Shown here: in pieces, positions 6,997 through 14,342 of the stretch
How positions within the stretch are numbered: the first letter of the stretch is position 1
How the letters are laid out: every line of letters starts with the position of its first letter
Assembly (NCBI GenBank): GCA_016219645.1
Contig: JACRLR010000010.1
Coordinates: 2,552-66,551 of the forward strand
Reading direction: 5' to 3'
Source: Nitrospirota bacterium
Lineage (GTDB): Bacteria > Nitrospirota > Nitrospiria > Nitrospirales > Nitrospiraceae
Length of the DNA: 64,000 bases
The notes under the pieces: generated by a model
What the model saw: only the letters and a program-made list of their open reading frames with translations
Database searches by the model: none
What the model was told of the DNA's origin: nothing
Translations under genes and position numbers: made by a program

Positions 6997-7122
6997 GCAG
7001 GCTGTTGACAAAGTCCGCCAGCGGCGTTCTCGCGGCGCTCAGAGGCTCAACGTACTGCAGAGAGTACGCTTCGCCTCGTCGCTTGCTGCGGCCTTGCTGG
7101 ACGGCCTTTCTGAACAGCCTGC
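6997..7122. mobile_element. MITE-like element with GCAGGCTGTT ends
   Basis: 126 bp with imperfect terminal inverted repeats of about 26 bp: left GCAGGCTGTTGACAAAG, right CTTTCTGAACAGCCTGC. The centre holds the dyad GTACTGCAGAGAGTAC. It starts exactly where the 130-bp duplicated segment ends (TAG at 6995-6997), while the other copy of that segment at 2233 lacks the element. A single end of the same family appears at about 54910-54927. No coding capacity. Confidence 0.75.
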
Positions 7123-7149
7123 GATGGCTTCTGACGGACAAGGCGGTGA

Positions 7150-7246
7150 CTGGTAAGTAGTGAGTAGCGAGTGGCAAGAGGTGAAAGGCTGAGGGGGAAG
7201 AATGTTGGAGGGTGGAGGTGTGAGGTCGCGAGTGGTAAGTGGTCAG
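7150..7246. repeat. GTRAGTG heptamer tract
   Basis: GTAAGTA-GTGAGTA-GCGAGTG type units, then TTGGAGG units and GCGAGTG-GTAAGTG-GTCAGTA. The next element is inserted in this last run. Confidence 0.75.
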
Positions 7247-7412
7247 TAGTGTCCGGCAGAATCGAAAAGCGTCATTTATGTAGCCGTAACCGGTTGATTT
7301 GCAAAGAAGCAGATTTTCAGTTCGTTTTCAAATCGGAGACACCATGATATCAATGAAACGCCGTGCTGCCATTGGCTTCCCGTGATCGAAGCCCGTTTTC
7401 TACCGGACACTA
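7247..7412. mobile_element. MITE-like element with GTGTCCGG ends
   Basis: 166 bp bounded by TAGTGTCCGGCAGAA on the left and TTCTACCGGACACTA on the right, a 15-bp inverted repeat with one mismatch. It sits inside a GTRAGTG heptamer run that resumes at 7413 (TAGTGG, then TAAGTGG). No reading frame. GTGTCCGG-type ends are found on several transposase-carrying elements, so this may be a non-autonomous derivative. Confidence 0.75.
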
Positions 7413-7560
7413 GTGGTAAGTGGTGAGTGGGGGGAGGCTGGGAGTTCCGAATTAGGAATGAGGAATGTGGAATTATGAATGAGGGGTTGGAGGCGTGGGG
7501 AAATGTTGGAGGGTGGAGGTTAGAGGGTGGAGGCGTATGGGGAAGGTTAAGGGAAAGGAT
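7413..7560. repeat. Heptamer tract of several families
   Basis: GTAAGTG-GTGAGTG units, then AATTAGG-AATGAGG-AATGTGG-AATTATG units at about 7450-7480, then TTGGAGG units leading up to the next DUF433 gene. Confidence 0.75.
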
Positions 7561-7598
7561 TCTTGCTCATCTACAACGATTCGGCTAGACTACATGCG

Positions 7599-7871
7599 AT
7601 GCCACGAGTGCTACATCCTCACATTGTCAGCGATGCCCATCTGTGTGGGGGAAGTCCACGCATTGAGGGATCACGAATTCCCGTGAGGACCATCGCTGTC
7701 TATGTTCTGCACCACGGTACAGCTCCCGAAGCGTTGCTCGGTTACTATCCTCAACTGAGCCTCGCCGCCATCTACGACGCGCTTTCTTATTACTACGATA
7801 ATCGAGAGGAGATCGATGCCGAGATTGCTGCGAATGCCGCCCTCGAACCACCGGCTCCGTCTCTCGCCTAA
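7599..7871 (+). CDS. DUF433 antitoxin
   Basis: 90 aa from the ATG at 7599 (a TTG at 7563 would add 12 residues). HIVSDAHLCGGSPRIEGSRI is the family opening with C-G-G-x-P instead of G-K-P; YYPQLSLAAIYDALSYYYD is the second helix pair, close in form to the 582-908 copy. It lies 34 bp upstream of its toxin, an unusually wide gap for this family. First rightward module in the TA field. Confidence 0.83.
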   Translation: MPRVLHPHIVSDAHLCGGSPRIEGSRIPVRTIAVYVLHHGTAPEALLGYYPQLSLAAIYDALSYYYDNREEIDAEIAANAALEPPAPSLA

Positions 7872-7905
7872 TCCGTTCCTGTAAACTCAGGCCCTTTGCC
7901 AGACA

Positions 7906-8250
7906 ATGCGGCTGTACTTCGACGAAAATGTTCCAGTGCCCCTCGCCACTGCTCTTGCAGAGCATGGGATCGATTGTCTGACAACTCGAGATGCCGGAAA
8001 CCGAGGCCTTTCTGATGAGGAACAGCTCATGTTTGCCACGCAGGAGCAGCGATCTCTGGTGACCTTCAACTGCAAGGACTTCCTGTCCCTTGCGACGCGC
8101 TGGCAAGAAGTCGGTCGTTCGCATACCGGCATGATCCTTTCCAAAGAACTTCCATTACCGGAGTTGATCCGTCGGTTTCGCCACCTTGCGATTCGCTGCC
8201 GCGATCGCAATCTCAGGGACATAATCATCTGGCTGCCGGTCATACGCTAG
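7906..8250 (+). CDS. DUF5615 PIN-like toxin
   Basis: 114 aa. LYFDENVPVPLATALAEHG, then AGNRGLSDEEQLMFATQE and LVTFNCKDFLSL. The third acidic site has Asn in the first position (TFNxxDF rather than TxDxDF), a variant also known in the family. C-terminal helix LPELIRRFRHLAIR. Partner of the DUF433 gene 34 bp upstream. Confidence 0.85.
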   Translation: MRLYFDENVPVPLATALAEHGIDCLTTRDAGNRGLSDEEQLMFATQEQRSLVTFNCKDFLSLATRWQEVGRSHTGMILSKELPLPELIRRFRHLAIRCRDRNLRDIIIWLPVIR

Positions 8251-8264
8251 CCTACAGTGAGGGC

Positions 8265-8456
8265 GAGTGCTGAATTAGGAATGTGGAATGTGGAATTAGA
8301 GAGTGGGACGTAAAGTCTCAAGGTCCAAGTTGCAAGGTCCGAGGTCGTGGATCGGAATCTTATAACTCAGAACCCAGAACTCAGAACTTGCCCCCGTCTC
8401 CCCTGCCCCGCTTGTCGCGCGGGTATCTAGCCTCAACCTTCCCAGCAGCCTCCAGC
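8265..8456. repeat. Heptamer repeats and remnant tract
   Basis: AATTAGG-AATGTGG-AATGTGG units at 8273-8300, AAGGTCC-AAGTTGC-AAGGTCC at about 8318-8345, and ACTCAGA-ACCCAGA-ACTCAGA at 8363-8388: three heptamer families in one 200-bp spacer, none related to the next in sequence. Confidence 0.8.
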
Positions 8457-9134
8457 TCAAACCGTTTTCCGCTGCTGCCAGTTTCTGGCGCCAAGACCAA
8501 TCAGGGCTACTAATCCTGCACCGAAGAGGAGCACAGCTGGCGGCAGCGGAACTGTTGTGAGCGAAGTGATTATACCGGTGACATGCGAGTTTGCCCCGCC
8601 CTCGAAGGTTACGCGGAATGCATTGCCGTGAATAAAGGAACTCACGTCCGGTGCCGTCGCCGGCAAGGAATTGTCGGCAAATATGCTTGTGGGGCCGGTC
8701 AGAGTGAATTCAAATGAGACAGGATCGCGGGGGGTGGTGATGTTCACTGGTCCTCCTCCCGTAATCCCCGACTCCACATGGTAGCTATCAAGTGGCGTAT
8801 TATTACCCACGCTAATTTGATTCGGGGGGTCCGAGCTCTGCGTACTGGAGTAGGTACCAAGGGTGAAATTCAGACCACTGGGCACTGAGATCGCGTCGGG
8901 GTAGTTACCACTGTCACCAGATTCTGAAGTGGTTGATTCAAACGTATAAAACCCATGGAGTGGTGATAAAAAGGTGTAGCGTGAGTCCACCACGTTCGTG
9001 CCAATTTCAACCACCAGTCCATGAAATTCAAAGGTCACCGGCGCAGCCGAGGCTGGAGAGGTGGCAATGCCGACACAAAGAAGGAGACCGACCGTGATTC
9101 CGAGGCTTCGTAGACACCGCCCTAGCGTACTCAT
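8457..9134 (-). CDS. PEP-CTERM sorting-domain protein
   Basis: 225 aa from the ATG at 9134, preceded by AAGGAGG. A signal peptide (about residues 1-31, ending SPASA) leads into a beta-rich, Gly/Ser/Thr-rich body. The C-terminus is a complete sorting signal: VPLPP motif, hydrophobic helix AVLLFGAGLVALIGLG and basic end ARNWQQRK. The exosortase system is expected to cleave here and release or anchor the protein outside the cell. No exosortase gene is in the window. Similar in design to 54054-54806. Confidence 0.85.
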   Translation of the reverse strand: MSTLGRCLRSLGITVGLLLCVGIATSPASAAPVTFEFHGLVVEIGTNVVDSRYTFLSPLHGFYTFESTTSESGDSGNYPDAISVPSGLNFTLGTYSSTQSSDPPNQISVGNNTPLDSYHVESGITGGGPVNITTPRDPVSFEFTLTGPTSIFADNSLPATAPDVSSFIHGNAFRVTFEGGANSHVTGIITSLTTVPLPPAVLLFGAGLVALIGLGARNWQQRKTV

Positions 9135-9196
9135 AGGTCCTCCTTTGCTTACTATCGCTGTCTTAAAGATCGACTCTGCCCCACAAGACGGCACAC

Positions 9197-9225
9197 GTAT
9201 ATCTACTTGTGTGACAAGATGTCAA
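9197..9225 (-). promoter_or_regulatory. Probable sigma-70 promoter of the PEP-CTERM gene
   Basis: On the minus strand TTGACA (9225-9220) is followed after 17 bp by ATATAC (9202-9197). The transcript would start about 60 bases before the ATG at 9134. The -10 match is modest. Confidence 0.5.
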
Positions 9226-9239
9226 CCACGAAATTTAAC

Positions 9240-9530
9240 TAGCGAGTAGGAAGTGGTAAGTGGTGAGTGGGGGGGCAGGAAGAAAGGTTGAGGCGGAGCC
9301 GTTGGAGGTGGGAGGATGGAGGCGTGAAGAAAGGTTGAGGCTGAGGGATGGGAATGTTGGAGGATGGAGGTAGGAAGAAAGGTTGAGGCTGAGGCTGAGG
9401 TTGAGCGGGGAAGTGTTGGAGGATGGAGGCGTGAAGAAAGGTTGAGGTTAAGGTTGAGCGAAAGAGGTCGAGGCTGAAGGCTGATGACTGAAGGGGGAGG
9501 AAAGTTGGAGGTTGGAGGCGGGCAAGGGCA
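9240..9530. repeat. Heptamer and hexamer repeat tract
   Basis: GTAAGTG-GTGAGTG units, then repeated blocks of TTGGAGG-ATGGAGG followed by GAAGAAAGGTTGAGG at about 9300, 9355, 9417, i.e. the same pair of families recurs three to four times with about 60-bp spacing. No gene is supported between 9135 and 9622. Confidence 0.8.
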
Positions 9531-9622
9531 TGGAGGCAGCTTGGTCTTGTGTGATGTTGACCGCGTACTTTTCAAATGCTATCATTCTGCTATCGTTGCG
9601 ATGTCAGAACCAGGAGGCGCAT

Positions 9623-9856
9623 ATGGCACAGGTGCTTGTTCGGCAACTCGACAGCAAGGTAGTCGTTCGTCTGAAGAAGCGGGCGAAGGAGCATGGCCGC
9701 TCCCTGCAATCTGAAGTGAAGACGATTCTGGAAGACGCGGTGCCGGACTACGAGGCAGCCTGGAAACGAATCGAGGGATTTCGCAAGCGATTGAAAAAGT
9801 CACGCGTGGCATTCAGCGATAGCGCTGATCTCATCCGCGAGGACCGCGACCGGTGA
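9623..9856 (+). CDS. FitA/VapB-type ribbon-helix-helix antitoxin
   Basis: 77 aa from the ATG at 9623 with AGGAGG upstream. VLVRQLDSKVVVRLKKRAKEHGRSLQSEV is the Arc-type ribbon-helix-helix (residues 3-35) seen in FitA antitoxins; the C-terminal half (WKRIEGFRKRLKKSRVAFSDSADLIREDR) should wrap the toxin. The stop overlaps the GTG of the PIN gene by 4 bp. Probably represses its own promoter as a dimer. Confidence 0.85.
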   Translation: MAQVLVRQLDSKVVVRLKKRAKEHGRSLQSEVKTILEDAVPDYEAAWKRIEGFRKRLKKSRVAFSDSADLIREDRDR

Positions 9857-10287
9857 GCGGCTATGTTGTAGATGCCAGTGTGGCGATCAAGTGGTTCATT
9901 CCTGAAATCCATTCTGAAGCCGCACTCCAGGCCACGCGATTACGCCAGCTGCTTCATGTTCCAGCCTTCATTACCATGGAACTCGGCAACGTCATCGCCA
10001 AAAAGATTAGACGAGGGGAACTATCCCGGGAGAATGGCAGAACCATTCTCAAAGAGTTGCCACATCTTCCATTTCAGCGACATGCCGATCAACGACTGTT
10101 CCCTGCCGCCTACGACCTGGCGCTGGATACGCAGCAAAGTCTGTACGATTGTCTCTATCTTGCCCTCGCCGAGGCCATCGATGGGCGATTGATCACCGCC
10201 GACCGGAAATTCTACAAGGCATTAACCGGTGGGGTCTTTGATCAGCGATTGGTGTGGGTGGAGGATCTGGCGAGTCGTAAGTGGTGA
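9853..10287 (+). CDS. vapC: VapC-family PIN toxin
   Basis: 144 aa from a GTG that overlaps the antitoxin stop. PIN acidic residues: YVVDASVAIKWF (D7), ITMELGNVI (E), YDCLYLALAE (D) and LITADRKFY (D), the standard VapC order. Predicted Mg-dependent RNase. The last codons (LASRKW) are read from the beginning of a GTAAGTG-GTGAG heptamer run, so the stop codon comes from the repeat. Confidence 0.87.
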   Translation: MSGYVVDASVAIKWFIPEIHSEAALQATRLRQLLHVPAFITMELGNVIAKKIRRGELSRENGRTILKELPHLPFQRHADQRLFPAAYDLALDTQQSLYDCLYLALAEAIDGRLITADRKFYKALTGGVFDQRLVWVEDLASRKW

Positions 10288-10470
10288 GCCGCAAGGTTGG
10301 GGCGATTGGGAAAGGTCAAGGTTGAGGGGCTGAAAATTGGTGAGTAGTAAGTGGTTAGTGGCGAAGAGCGTTGGAGGTTGGAGGCGGGTCGGAAGGTTAA
10401 CAAGGTTGAGGTTAAGGGGGGAAGGGAGGGAGGCAGTCAGGATTTAGGGGATATGGGGGAGGGAAAAGGA
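10288..10470. repeat. Hexamer/heptamer tract
   Basis: GGTCAAGGTTGAGG, GTGAGTA-GTAAGTG-GTTAGTG, TTGGAGG and GGTTRA units between two convergent TA modules. No gene seen. Confidence 0.75.
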
Positions 10471-10481
10471 CGGAGCTTTGG

Positions 10482-10853
10482 CTACTGGTCTTCCACCTTG
10501 AGGCGACGGATTCGAAGTTTATGATCAGTAATGACAATAAAGGCGCGTTTCCAGGATTCGACGGGCTCCGTCTGAAAGGCCGCCTGAACTCGTCTGGCGA
10601 GGGCGTCCCGGCCTGGTGCACGAAGTCGAACCAGCAAAAGTCCATGATGTGTTCCCGGGGCATAGCGGCGGACGTCGGAAAAGTCTAAATCCTGCATGAT
10701 CAGGAAACGCTTGGTAGTCTGGGCAGCCTTCCAGATGTCGCTGTCCGGTCTGCCCGTCAACCCTTCTTGCGGAACCGAGTCAGTATCATGTCCCAGCTCA
10801 GCCAGCAGTCGGACCAACCGGACCGGGAGGTTCTCGTCCAGTTTGATCTTCAT
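10482..10853 (-). CDS. DUF5615 PIN-like toxin
   Basis: 123 aa. KIKLDENLPVRLVRLLAELG, then GRPDSDIWKAAQTTKRFLIM and QDLDFSDVRRYAPGTHHGLL: all acidic positions of the family are present. The start overlaps the DUF433 stop by 4 bp. C-terminus ITDHKLRIRRLKVEDQ is basic and intact. Confidence 0.87.
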   Translation of the reverse strand: MKIKLDENLPVRLVRLLAELGHDTDSVPQEGLTGRPDSDIWKAAQTTKRFLIMQDLDFSDVRRYAPGTHHGLLLVRLRAPGRDALARRVQAAFQTEPVESWKRAFIVITDHKLRIRRLKVEDQ

Positions 10854-11089
10854 GCAATATGGGGGATGCTCGGAAAAGGCAAATCCTCTTCAGCGGAAGA
10901 AGCGGCGAAGGCAATCACCGCACCGACAGCACGCTCCGTCAAGGTGGGAAAATCATCAAGAATATCTTGGATGGTTGCCCCCTCGGCCAGGCTCGCTAGG
11001 ATTGTGCGCACGGTCACCCGTGTGCCCTTGACCACAGGCTCCCCGCCGCAAATTGTGGCATCTCGCACAATATACTCTTCATAGTTCAT
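10850..11089 (-). CDS. DUF433 antitoxin
   Basis: 79 aa. YIVRDATICGGEPVVKGTRVT is the DUF433 opening, then ILASLAEGATIQDILDDFPT and a second helix pair. GGAGG (AGGAAAAG region) precedes the ATG at 11089. Coupled by a 4-bp overlap to the toxin. Confidence 0.87.
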   Translation of the reverse strand: MNYEEYIVRDATICGGEPVVKGTRVTVRTILASLAEGATIQDILDDFPTLTERAVGAVIAFAASSAEEDLPFPSIPHIA

Positions 11090-11394
11090 AACTTTTCCTC
11101 CAATTAGTCGGATGCCTGTTCATTCCTTACATAAGGAACGGTCACAGGGCCCGTTTGGGGCTAACTCTCAGTGCGGGCCGTCCAATTCTAGCATGGTAAC
11201 GCCTGTCTGACACCATAGGATTACTTCAACACTTCCAGAAGAGGTTGGGTCGGCAAGGTTCAAACTCCAAGGTGCAGGGTTCAAGTTGGGGGGGGAAGTT
11301 GGAGGTCTGAGGTTGGAGGCAGGAGGAGAGGTTAAGGTTGAGGCTAAGGTTGAGCAGGGGGAGGAGTTCTGAATTAGGAATGTGGAATGAGGAA
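11090..11394. repeat. Promoter region, then repeat tract
   Basis: 305-bp spacer. 11090-11250 is ordinary sequence upstream of the leftward DUF433 gene. From about 11255 come AAGGTTC/AAACTCC-AAGGTGC type heptamers, TTGGAGG units, GGTTRA hexamers and AATTAGG-AATGTGG-AATGAGG-AATTATG units that run into the 3' end of the Uma2 gene. Confidence 0.7.
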
Positions 11395-11961
11395 TTATGA
11401 ATGAGGGGTTGGAGGGCTGAAAATTGGTGAGTAGTAAGTGGTGAGTGGCAAGTGGGGAGAAGAATGTTGGAGGTTAGTCAGGATAATAGCCTGACCATAT
11501 CGGTCAGCGGTGAATCGGTAGATTTTGACCAGATCGAGTTCCGGGTCGATGATCCAATATTCAGGAACGGCATAATGCGCATAGCGCTGCCGCTTAATCG
11601 TCTCGTCCAGTTTTCGATTCCCTTCGGAAAGGATTTCAACGAGCAGTGCAGGGACGCCACGAATGTTCGCTTCTGTAATGATCGATCTTTGCGCGTGCGT
11701 TACAAAAATCAGATCGGGTTGAACCACATCAAAATCCGAAAGAACGACATCGCACGGAGCGTCGAAAACTTCTCCTAAAGGATGTTGCTGGAGAAAGTTA
11801 TACAGCGCAGCGAACAGTCTTCCCGAAATACGTTGATGTTTGATGTTAGGCGAAGGGGACATGCAATGTTCTCCTTCGATCAACTCATGACGTTTCCCGT
11901 CATCAGGAATGAGTCGGTAGTCTTCATACGTGAGTTTAAGGTGTCCGGTCTCGGTCGTCAT
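11395..11961 (-). CDS. Uma2-family endonuclease-like protein with repeat-encoded tail
   Basis: 188 aa. Uma2/DUF820 family (restriction-endonuclease-like fold): LTYEDYRLIPDDGKRHELIE, then VVQPDLIFV and VEILSEGNRKLDETIKRQRY, ending YWIIDPELDLVKIYRF; the catalytic D-(E-x-K)-like residues are in the PDLIF and VEILS segments. The last about 27 residues (from NLQHSS, with LTTYYSPIF) are a translation of heptamer repeats, not family sequence. A natural end would be near 11475. Function of Uma2 proteins is unknown. Confidence 0.8.
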   Translation of the reverse strand: MTTETGHLKLTYEDYRLIPDDGKRHELIEGEHCMSPSPNIKHQRISGRLFAALYNFLQQHPLGEVFDAPCDVVLSDFDVVQPDLIFVTHAQRSIITEANIRGVPALLVEILSEGNRKLDETIKRQRYAHYAVPEYWIIDPELDLVKIYRFTADRYGQAIILTNLQHSSPHLPLTTYYSPIFSPPTPHS

Positions 11962-12806
11962 ACGTGCCTCACGGGCTGCTCACCATTCGTGCGCATACAG
12001 TAACAAGGATATTGCGAAATCACAAGAAAGAAGAATGAGCCCCCTCCCCGATTTCTGAGGAATCGCGCCCTGTTTCAATCGGGTCTGTCTGGTCTATCTT
12101 GTCTATCTGGTCGTTCTGGTCTATCTAGTCTGTCTTGTCTATCTCGTCTGTCTGGTCTATTTGGTTGAGAGTCGGATAACAAGGGAGACCAGATGAACCA
12201 GATGCGGAAAACTTATCTGATTCTGCTGGTTTCCACAACTAAGTTAGGTATATAGGCTGAAGGGCTCAGAATTGGTGAGTAGTGAGTAGTCAGTGGGAAA
12301 TGGCAAGTTGTAAGTAGTAAGTGGCGAGTGGGGAAGATAGGTTGAGGCTAAGGTTGAGGGGGGACGAATTAGGAATGTGGAATGTGGAATGATGAATGAG
12401 GGGGTGGAGGGCTGAAAATTGGTGAGTAGTCAGTGGTGAGTGGGAAATGGCAAGTTGTAAGTAGTAAGTGGCAAGGGGGGAGAAGAATGTTGGAGGTTTG
12501 AGGGGTGAGGTTGGAGGCTGAAAATTGGTGAGTAGTAAGTGGCGAGTGGCAAGTGGGGAAGATAGGTTGAGGTTGAGGAGAGTGTGCCTAGGGAGATCCT
12601 CTCCAGAGAGTCGCGAGGTTGCCGTCGTTCGGGGTCTGCGCGCTAGTGTGCTACGGGGTGGCCAGTAAGTGCTCCATGCGTTCGACGATGCAGGGGGTGG
12701 CAGTTCTAGTTCGTCTTACTAGCAGTAGCTGATTAGCTTGCGTATATATAATAGGGGCCGTCTGATAGGGAATTGAGTGGACTCCGTGGGACGTCGATCT
12801 CAAAGC
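11962..12806. repeat. 845-bp spacer of period-9 and heptamer repeats
   Basis: 12085-12210 is a period-9 dyad (GTCTATCTG/GTCTGTCTG arm, then ACCAGATGAACCAGATG arm). 12265-12350 is the longest clean GTRAGTG run, about eight units. Similar blocks recur at 12420-12475 and 12520-12560, separated by AATGTGG and TTGGAGG units. 12590-12800 is non-repetitive and includes a TATATAATA stretch at about 12744 that could be a -10 region for the downstream genes. No gene seen. Confidence 0.75.
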
Positions 12807-13043
12807 GTGCCAAGCACTATCTCGCGGAAGCTGCAGACGCTCCCTCCATCAAAACAGCTAGAAGTTTTGGATTTTGTCGACTACCTCGCATCGCGTACGA
12901 AAGCCAATGCGCCAGGAGCCGCTGTCTACGCCTACTCCGCCGCGCTGGTGAGACGTAAACGATTGAAAAAGTTCTCGCTTCAGAAAATTGCAGCGCTCGT
13001 GCATGAAGTCCGCAATGGCACCCATTCGGCGCGCGGTCTTTGA
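12807..13043 (+). CDS. DUF2281-like antitoxin with an atypical C-terminus
   Basis: About 78 aa from GTG 12807 (GTG 12777 also possible). The start, STISRKLQTLPPSKQLEVLD followed by FVDYLASR, is the DUF2281 pattern. After residue about 30 the usual DUF2281 ending is replaced by YAYSAALVRRKRLKKFSLQK and ALVHEVRNGTH, which looks like the end of a different antitoxin. It overlaps the ruined PIN toxin by 29 bp. Probably a fusion of two antitoxin pieces and possibly non-functional. Confidence 0.6.
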   Translation: MPSTISRKLQTLPPSKQLEVLDFVDYLASRTKANAPGAAVYAYSAALVRRKRLKKFSLQKIAALVHEVRNGTHSARGL

Positions 13044-13405
13044 TACCAACTCCTGATTTAGGCCTATCTCTGGCCTGGTACACCGCGACAGGCCCTGGAG
13101 ATGGTGCGCAGCGGGCGCTGTGCGCTCGTTTCGGCCGATGCCGCGATTGAGGAATTCGTCCGCGTGTTGGGCTACCGGAAATGTGGGCTGTCGCCGGAAG
13201 AAATCATCCCCCTCGTCTCTCCCCAACATGACGTGCGTGTCATCACCCAAGACATAGCCGACAACCTCTTTCTCTCAATTGCATTGGAGGGTGGCTGCAC
13301 CGTGATTGTATCCGGCGATCACCACCTGCTCGACCTTCGGCGCGCTATCAGCAGGTCCGGATTGTGTCTGCAGCGACTTTTGTGCGCGCTTTGCAGCCAG
13401 ATTAA
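13015..13405 (+). pseudogene. Ruined PIN-family toxin
   Basis: Starts APIRRAVFDTN, the opening of a COG1569-type PIN toxin, then the frame breaks at about 13048. In the next frame comes LI, a TAG stop, AYLWPGTPRQALEMVRSG, continuing as CALVSADAAIEEFVRVLGY and TVIVSGDHHLLDL, the last acidic site. Near 13340 the frame breaks again and RYQQVRIVSAATFVRALQPD follows to a TAA at 13403-13405. At least two frameshifts and one nonsense codon make decay far more likely than error. Confidence 0.85.
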
Positions 13406-13436
13406 GGGGTGAGGTTAAGGTTGAGGGGCTTGGGGG

Positions 13437-13519
13437 TTCTGAGTTGGAATGCTGAATTAGGAATTTGGGATGATGAATGATAGAGTAGATGTTGGGCAAT
13501 GAAGCGGAAAGATCAAATT
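13437..13519. repeat. Left direct repeat around a three-gene cassette
   Basis: Matches 14528-14610 over about 83 bp with a handful of differences. Built of AATTAGG/AATTTGG/AATGATG heptamers but includes unique-looking sequence (GAGTAGATGTTGG, then AATGAAGCGG), so the match is a true duplication rather than only shared repeat type. Confidence 0.8.
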
Positions 13520-13584
13520 GGGGAAGAACTTATCGGTTGAGGCTATCTGACGAAGAGATGGGCCTTGCGTGAATGGCTCCCGCA

Positions 13585-13779
13585 CTAGGCCGCAACGTGG
13601 CGCTTGATTTTGCGGAGTTCCTGTTCGAGTCGATTCAGACGGGATTGGATCGACTCCTGCTGTGTGATGTTGGTTGTCAGCAGAGTGTTCAAAAGTCGCT
13701 GGTAAGGGATTCCGGCGTTGCGCGATAGTGTCTTCAGTGCCTTGAGACTATCCGAGTCAAGATTGGCTGTAATCGTCAC
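13585..13779 (-). CDS. Small ribbon-helix-helix (CopG-like) protein
   Basis: 64 aa from a GTG at 13779. VTITANLDSDSLKALKTLSR then GIPYQRLLNTLL is a ribbon-helix-helix as in CopG/BrnA-type antitoxins; the rest is a helix rich in Gln, Glu, Arg and Lys (LNRLEQELRKIKRHVAA), likely coiled. No toxin gene adjoins it, so it is an orphan. The frame upstream continues without an ATG, which suggests the N-terminus may have been lost. Confidence 0.65.
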   Translation of the reverse strand: MTITANLDSDSLKALKTLSRNAGIPYQRLLNTLLTTNITQQESIQSRLNRLEQELRKIKRHVAA

Positions 13780-13870
13780 CCGGTTTTTCTTTGAGAGCCG
13801 TACGGATCTTGTTGCCGCGCTTAGGAACTAATGGGATCCGGCATGAGTGGCCAAGTGTCACCAAGATCAA

Positions 13871-14146
13871 TCAATCCTCCGGCATTCGATCTACAATTCG
13901 ATCCCATTCTTTGATGGCAGGCTTTACATGGTGATTCAGGTGTGTAAGAGCGGCATAGAGTCGCCCCTCGTATTCATCCCGGTTTGTGTCGTCCGGCGGA
14001 ATCACTCTCAAGGTGGCTGACAGATTATGGATCTCTTCCACGGCCTCAAGGATATCTTCAAAGTGATGCTCGAGGGTTGGGGTGGAGGGCATTACCAGCG
14101 TCTCCGGTTCAGAAAAGGCTACGCGCGATGTTCGTTTAGTCTTCAT
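13871..14146 (-). CDS. Hypothetical 91-aa protein
   Basis: Not recognised. Acidic and helical: HFEDILEAVEEIHNLSATL, then LYAALTHLNHHVKPAIKEWD. Its ATG lies inside the end of the upstream gene (11-bp overlap), so both belong to one operon. A helical pair of small proteins in a TA field could be an unrecognised module; no motif supports a function. Confidence 0.55.
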   Translation of the reverse strand: MKTKRTSRVAFSEPETLVMPSTPTLEHHFEDILEAVEEIHNLSATLRVIPPDDTNRDEYEGRLYAALTHLNHHVKPAIKEWDRIVDRMPED

Positions 14147-14342
14147 GATGCCTACCTTTCATCAATCGCCGTTCAAGATTCTTGACCGTTCGCTGCCAGG
14201 CTGTAATTTCCGTCTTCCAATGCCCAATCAGTGTGTCGTCCGGAACCGACCGGTTCTGCTCACGAGCGATTTTTCTCAAGTGGATTGCGATCACGCTGCG
14301 CAAACCTGCGATCCTTGTTCGCAGTTTCTTATTACGCCCCAT
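14136..14342 (-). CDS. Hypothetical 68-aa basic protein
   Basis: Not recognised. Starts MGRNKKLRTRIAGLRSVIAI; contains HWKTEITAWQRTVKNLERRL, basic and helical with two conserved-looking Trp. The start at 14342 is chosen over 14387, whose extension is non-descript. First gene of a two-gene operon with 13871-14146. Confidence 0.55.
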   Translation of the reverse strand: MGRNKKLRTRIAGLRSVIAIHLRKIAREQNRSVPDDTLIGHWKTEITAWQRTVKNLERRLMKGRHHED

